From positions 1-34,835 of the forward strand of contig CADEGB010000009.1 of NCBI GenBank assembly GCA_902826755.1: a DNA stretch of 34,835 nucleotides, read 5' to 3'. Within the stretch, counting starts at the first letter, position 1. Each line of letters opens with the position of its first letter. The translations under genes were made by a program, and so were the position numbers. The notes below the pieces were generated by a model. The model did not search any database and was not told the origin of the DNA. It worked only from the letters and a program-made list of their open reading frames with translations. Shown in pieces: positions 31,324 through 34,835 of the stretch. Origin of the DNA: an uncultured Gemmatimonadota bacterium. GTDB lineage: Bacteria; Gemmatimonadota; Gemmatimonadetes; Gemmatimonadales; GWC2-71-9.

Positions 31324-34226
31324 CTGGCAGGTCGTACCTCAAGGTGTTGCTGCTCCTCGAGTCGTTGTCGTCGCTGACGGTTCGAACGATCGAAGCCCAG
31401 GCTGCGGCCGTTGCCGGCGTCGTGCGGGCCCAGGCCGGGGCACCTATCGCGGGAGCGCGGGTCCGCTTCGAGACGGGTGCGGCCATGGAGACGGACGACC
31501 GGGGTCGGTTCCGGCTGGAGATCCCGGCGGGGCAGGCCGGCTGGTTGGAGCTGACGGCCGTGGGCTACACGGCGGAACGGATCGCGCTCGGCCCGGTGGG
31601 CGCCGGTCAGGTTCGTGAGATCGCGGCCACGCTTCGCCCGCTCCATCTGCTCGAGCCGATCGCGGTCATCGCGTTGCGCGAACGCCCGCTGCTCGACACC
31701 CGCGACGCCGTCACCGGTGGCGCCGTCGAGGCTCGGGAAATCGCGGCCCTGCCGACCGATGGCCGAGACCCGCTGGCGCTCCTCTTCAACATCCCGGGGG
31801 TGGCGCAGGCCACTTCCTACTTCGGCGACGCACCGACGCTCTCCTTCAACGGCGGGAACTCCCTGTACACGCAGTATGTCGTCGACGGACTCGACGCCAA
31901 CGAAGGCTTCCTGGGAGGACCGCGGGTCGAGTTGCCCCTCGGCGCCATCCGCCGGGTCGACGCCTTGGTCAACGGCTACTCGACGGCGTTCGGGCGGAGC
32001 TCGACCGGGGTGGTCGACTTCCAGACCCTGACGGGCGGCGACCAGGCCCGCGGCGATGTGTTCGGCTACTGGCGACCGGGCCGTCCGTTCGACGCTCCCA
32101 ACAAGGTGCCGTTCGGCGCGGTGCCGGAGGCGGTGGCGCGGCGTCAGGACGGCTTTCAGCGTCTGCAACTGGGCGGCAACCTGACGGGCCCGCTGGCGCG
32201 CGGCCGCACCTATGGCGCCATGGCGGTCGAGTACACGTCCGAAACCGAAGACCGGATCGGGTCGACGGCCCTGGCGCCCTTTCTCGGGAGCGAGGATCGG
32301 AACAAGTTCAAGGCCTTTGGTCGTGTCGATCATGCCTGGAACTCCCGGCATCACACCACGCTCCGCTTTGCGGGCAGTTCGGTGAGTCGGGCCGGGCAGG
32401 GTAACGGCGTCATCACCCCGGAGGCGGACATCACCACGCGCCGAGTTGGGACCCTTACGGCGCTGATTCACCGCACGGTGCTAGGTGGCGGCCGGACCAG
32501 CAACACCGCCAGTGTCCAGTTCGGCACCTTCCGGTGGTTCTTTCCGCCGACCGGGAGCGACTTCTCGAAACCGCAGGTGACCGTGGTGACGCCGGGCCTG
32601 GCGGTGGAGGCGGTGGTGGGATCGAGCAACTTCGTCTTCGACGAGACGGAGCGACAGCTCCAGATCCGCAACGTGCTGGAGACCACGATCGGCCGGCACA
32701 ATCTCCAGGTCGGCGCGGATCTGGTGGCCGGTCGGTTCGAGCTGACGGCGGCCGGGACCAATCCGAACGGGTCGTACGTGGTATTCGACGACGGTAACAT
32801 CGGCGGCCGGCCTGGGGAGCCGCTCCGGTTTTCGGACATCCCGGCCAATGTCCGAGTCCAGAGCTACACCGTGGACGCGAGCCCGCAGCAGGTCGATCTC
32901 AACCAGACCGTGGTCGGCGCGTTCGTGGCCGATGTCTGGCGGGTCAACCCGGCGCTGACGGTGCAGATCGGGCTGCGGTGGGATTACGACGACCTGACCA
33001 GCCGGGGCCAGAGCAAGCCCGACCTCGACAACTTCCAGCCAAGGGTCTCGTTCAACTGGTACCGGACCGCTCGGAGCGTGGTCCGGGGCAGCGCCGGGAT
33101 CTACACCGGCAAGCTCCCCTACGCGATCTACTCCGACGCGATCCAGCTGGGGCCCGACGGCAACGCGGTGGTCACCTTCACCGGCACTGACGCGCCGGGC
33201 TACCTTCGAGGGCCGACGCCGGCGGAGCTGCAGCAACGGCGCGATCAGCTGCCGCCGCGCGAGGTCTTCCGGACCTTTGCCCTGGGCCTCGAGCAGCCGT
33301 GGAGCATCCAGGCCACTCTGGGATGGCAGCGCCAGATCGGGGAGGACTGGGCGGTGGCGGTCGACGCGGTCTGGTCGGAGACTCGCGATCTGCCGCGCAA
33401 CGTCGACCTCAACCCGTCGTCGCGACGGATCGGCCCCGGCGACCGGGTCGATCAACCCTGCGCCAGCACGTTCGACTGCCCCGCCGACGGCACTCGGCCC
33501 GTGGCGCCGGTGGCCGGTGGGTTCCGGCGGTTGTCCACCAGCGAGTCCGGAGGTCGGGCCACCTATCTTGGCCTGTCGACCTCGATCCGCCGCCGGCTGG
33601 GGCGGCTCGCGCTCGACGGCAACTGGACCTGGTCGCGTTCGAAGACCGACACCGAGGACATCAACTTCACCGCGGCCGAGGCCAATTGCTTCTCGGCCGA
33701 CCGAGTCGACGCGGTGACCGGGGCCGCCTGTACCAGCACCGAGTGGGCCGATGCCAACAACGACCGCCGCCACCACGTGACGCTCCGCTCGATCTATCAG
33801 GCCAGTCGCCGGATCGAGTTGTCCGTCATCGGCGACTTCCAGACCGGTCAGCCGATCAACCGCCTGGCGGGGGTCTCGACCGCGGCTGGCAACGCCAGCT
33901 ACGACCTGCTCGGCATCGGCCCGGTGCGCGGCAACGCGTTCCTCGGCAATGGGCCGCGGTTCTTCGGCGTTCCGCGCAACGGCGAGCGGCTTCCGGCGTT
34001 CTTCGACCTTCGCGCCAGCATCCAGTACCGCCTGCCAGTGACCGACGGGCTGGTGGTGCGGGTCGACGGCTTCAATCTTCTGGACCGCACCAACTGGGGC
34101 GGGTATCCGATCGGACTCGGCGGGTCGGGCAGTCGGATCCAGTATGGGAATGTCGGCGATCCCGTCCGCCTCTTTTCCCCCGGCCCGCCGCGCCAGTTCC
34201 AGGTGTCGGCGCAGTATCGGTTCTGA
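31320..34226 (+). CDS. TonB-dependent receptor, complete
   Basis: Predicted 968-aa outer-membrane transporter. A signal sequence (LKVLLLLESLSSLTVRTIEA) precedes a carboxypeptidase-regulatory-like domain (residues about 30-115; AAVAGVVRAQAGAPIAGARV, DDRGRFRLEIPAG). The plug follows at about 120-240 (VTGGAVEAREIAALP, YTQYVVDGLDANEG, RRVDALVNGYSTAFGRSSTG). A long beta-barrel ends in QVSAQYRF, with the terminal Phe expected for BAM-dependent assembly. Surface loops contain cysteine pairs (CASTFDC; CFSADRVDAVTGAACTS). It is joined by a 4-nt overlap to the selenoprotein gene upstream and by a 1-nt overlap to the CDP-alcohol transferase gene downstream, so it probably imports the operon's substrate. 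The cargo is unknown. Confidence 0.93.
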   Translation: MTGRSYLKVLLLLESLSSLTVRTIEAQAAAVAGVVRAQAGAPIAGARVRFETGAAMETDDRGRFRLEIPAGQAGWLELTAVGYTAERIALGPVGAGQVREIAATLRPLHLLEPIAVIALRERPLLDTRDAVTGGAVEAREIAALPTDGRDPLALLFNIPGVAQATSYFGDAPTLSFNGGNSLYTQYVVDGLDANEGFLGGPRVELPLGAIRRVDALVNGYSTAFGRSSTGVVDFQTLTGGDQARGDVFGYWRPGRPFDAPNKVPFGAVPEAVARRQDGFQRLQLGGNLTGPLARGRTYGAMAVEYTSETEDRIGSTALAPFLGSEDRNKFKAFGRVDHAWNSRHHTTLRFAGSSVSRAGQGNGVITPEADITTRRVGTLTALIHRTVLGGGRTSNTASVQFGTFRWFFPPTGSDFSKPQVTVVTPGLAVEAVVGSSNFVFDETERQLQIRNVLETTIGRHNLQVGADLVAGRFELTAAGTNPNGSYVVFDDGNIGGRPGEPLRFSDIPANVRVQSYTVDASPQQVDLNQTVVGAFVADVWRVNPALTVQIGLRWDYDDLTSRGQSKPDLDNFQPRVSFNWYRTARSVVRGSAGIYTGKLPYAIYSDAIQLGPDGNAVVTFTGTDAPGYLRGPTPAELQQRRDQLPPREVFRTFALGLEQPWSIQATLGWQRQIGEDWAVAVDAVWSETRDLPRNVDLNPSSRRIGPGDRVDQPCASTFDCPADGTRPVAPVAGGFRRLSTSESGGRATYLGLSTSIRRRLGRLALDGNWTWSRSKTDTEDINFTAAEANCFSADRVDAVTGAACTSTEWADANNDRRHHVTLRSIYQASRRIELSVIGDFQTGQPINRLAGVSTAAGNASYDLLGIGPVRGNAFLGNGPRFFGVPRNGERLPAFFDLRASIQYRLPVTDGLVVRVDGFNLLDRTNWGGYPIGLGGSGSRIQYGNVGDPVRLFSPGPPRQFQVSAQYRF

Positions 34227-34831
34227 TGTTCGACGAGCGCTTTCGCCGGTTCATCGCGCCGGGGTTGAGTCGGCCGGCCCGCGCCCTGCGGGCCATCGGC
34301 GTTACCCCCAATCAGGTCTCGGGGGCGGGATTCCTGGTGGCCGTCGGGGCCGCGGGTGCCATTGCCAGTGGCAGACCGGTGATCGGGATCTCGCTTTGGC
34401 TCGGGAGCCGGCTGTTCGACGCGCTCGATGGCGCGGTGGCCCGGGAAGGGCAGGTGGGCTCCGCGTTCGGCGGGTATCTCGACGTGGTGCTCGACATGGC
34501 TGCCTACTCGCTGATGGCCGTGGCGTTCGCCGCCGTGCAGCCGGAGCAGCGGATGCTCTGGCTCCTGGTCCTGACCGGTTACGTCCTGGCGATCACGACG
34601 ACGGCGGTGTTGTCATCGCTGCTTGAACGACGTCAGGTCGCCGTGCCGGGAAACAACCGCTCCGTCCAGTTCACGCCGGGTTTTGCCGAAGCCGGGGAGA
34701 CGTCGATCGTCTACGTGGCGCTGGCGCTCCGGCCGGACTGGGCCCGCTGGATTCTGGTGGGTTGGCTGGTGCTCCCGGCGGCCACCGCCGGGCAGCGAGC
34801 GCTCACCGCGCGGGCTCGGCTTCGTGACTGA
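34226..34831 (+). CDS. CDP-alcohol phosphatidyltransferase family protein
   Basis: Predicted 201-aa inner-membrane enzyme with about five to six helices. It carries the family signature D-x2-DG-x2-AR-x8-G-x3-D-x3-D, seen as FDALDGAVAREGQVGSAFGG followed by YLDVVLD. All the metal-binding Asp residues are kept. Members transfer a phosphoalcohol from a CDP-linked donor to an alcohol such as inositol, glycerol phosphate or serine; the acceptor here is unknown. The start overlaps the receptor stop by one nucleotide. It is the last gene in the window and may be followed by more operon members. Confidence 0.92.
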   Translation: MFDERFRRFIAPGLSRPARALRAIGVTPNQVSGAGFLVAVGAAGAIASGRPVIGISLWLGSRLFDALDGAVAREGQVGSAFGGYLDVVLDMAAYSLMAVAFAAVQPEQRMLWLLVLTGYVLAITTTAVLSSLLERRQVAVPGNNRSVQFTPGFAEAGETSIVYVALALRPDWARWILVGWLVLPAATAGQRALTARARLRD

Positions 34832-34835
34832 TATC

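Noticed and set aside
1-34835. CRISPR array, rRNA, insertion sequence or phage genes
   Set aside because: No regularly spaced repeats, no ribosomal RNA signatures and no transposase, integrase or phage structural motifs were seen on either strand.

Overview
This is a GC-rich bacterial chromosome fragment. The mix of large BTAD-TPR regulators, carboxypeptidase-regulatory TonB-dependent receptors, Sec/Tat/lipoprotein exports and an RND pump fits a Gram-negative of the Gemmatimonadota type. That placement is inferred from gene style only, because there is no rRNA or other marker in the window.

Layout. 1-3263 (minus): a BTAD/TPR regulator followed 8 bp later by a TonB-dependent receptor that runs off the left edge. 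3454-7159: a small secreted cupin (plus), then minus-strand genes: an ArsR repressor coupled to an AHSA1/SRPBCC protein and an exported alpha/beta hydrolase; a short, probably frameshifted gene; and a CPBP intramembrane protease. 7160-7780: a non-coding stretch with inverted and direct repeats. 7781-12524: an orphan polyamine-type substrate-binding lipoprotein, a secreted amidohydrolase, a beta-barrel protein, a secreted ConA-like protein, a one-helix miniprotein and a small helical protein. 12661-18129: a complete RND efflux operon (pump, TolC-like channel, lipoprotein adaptor). 18047-18930: DUF2784 and a conserved hypothetical protein. 19045-22041: glutamine synthetase with a clear sigma-70-type promoter and a terminator, then a PLP decarboxylase. 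22045-25858: an exported ThuA/DUF4350-like protein, an unusual pseudokinase-like/zinc-ribbon/PEGA/Sel1 membrane protein, a DUF3047 protein and a zinc-finger anti-sigma-like protein.

The most interesting part is 25873-34831. Two genes are interrupted by a single in-frame TGA exactly where a redox cysteine of a CxxC motif would sit. Each TGA is followed, at the spacing expected of a bacterial SECIS element, by a perfect hairpin with a three-base, G-first loop. One is an exported peroxiredoxin/TlpA-like protein (25873-26466, U81-P-Y-C84). The other is a GrdB-like protein (30547-31323, U160-P-L-C163). I read both as selenoproteins whose genes would be split or truncated by standard gene calling.

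The GrdB-like gene is the fourth of six plus-strand genes joined by 1-4 nt start/stop overlaps: DUF547, TVP38/TMEM64 membrane protein, mercuric-reductase-like flavin disulfide oxidoreductase, GrdB-like selenoprotein, TonB-dependent receptor, CDP-alcohol phosphatidyltransferase. This looks like one functional unit combining outer-membrane uptake, inner-membrane proteins and thiol/selenol redox chemistry. Its substrate cannot be read from the sequence. No selA, selB, selD or selC is in the window.
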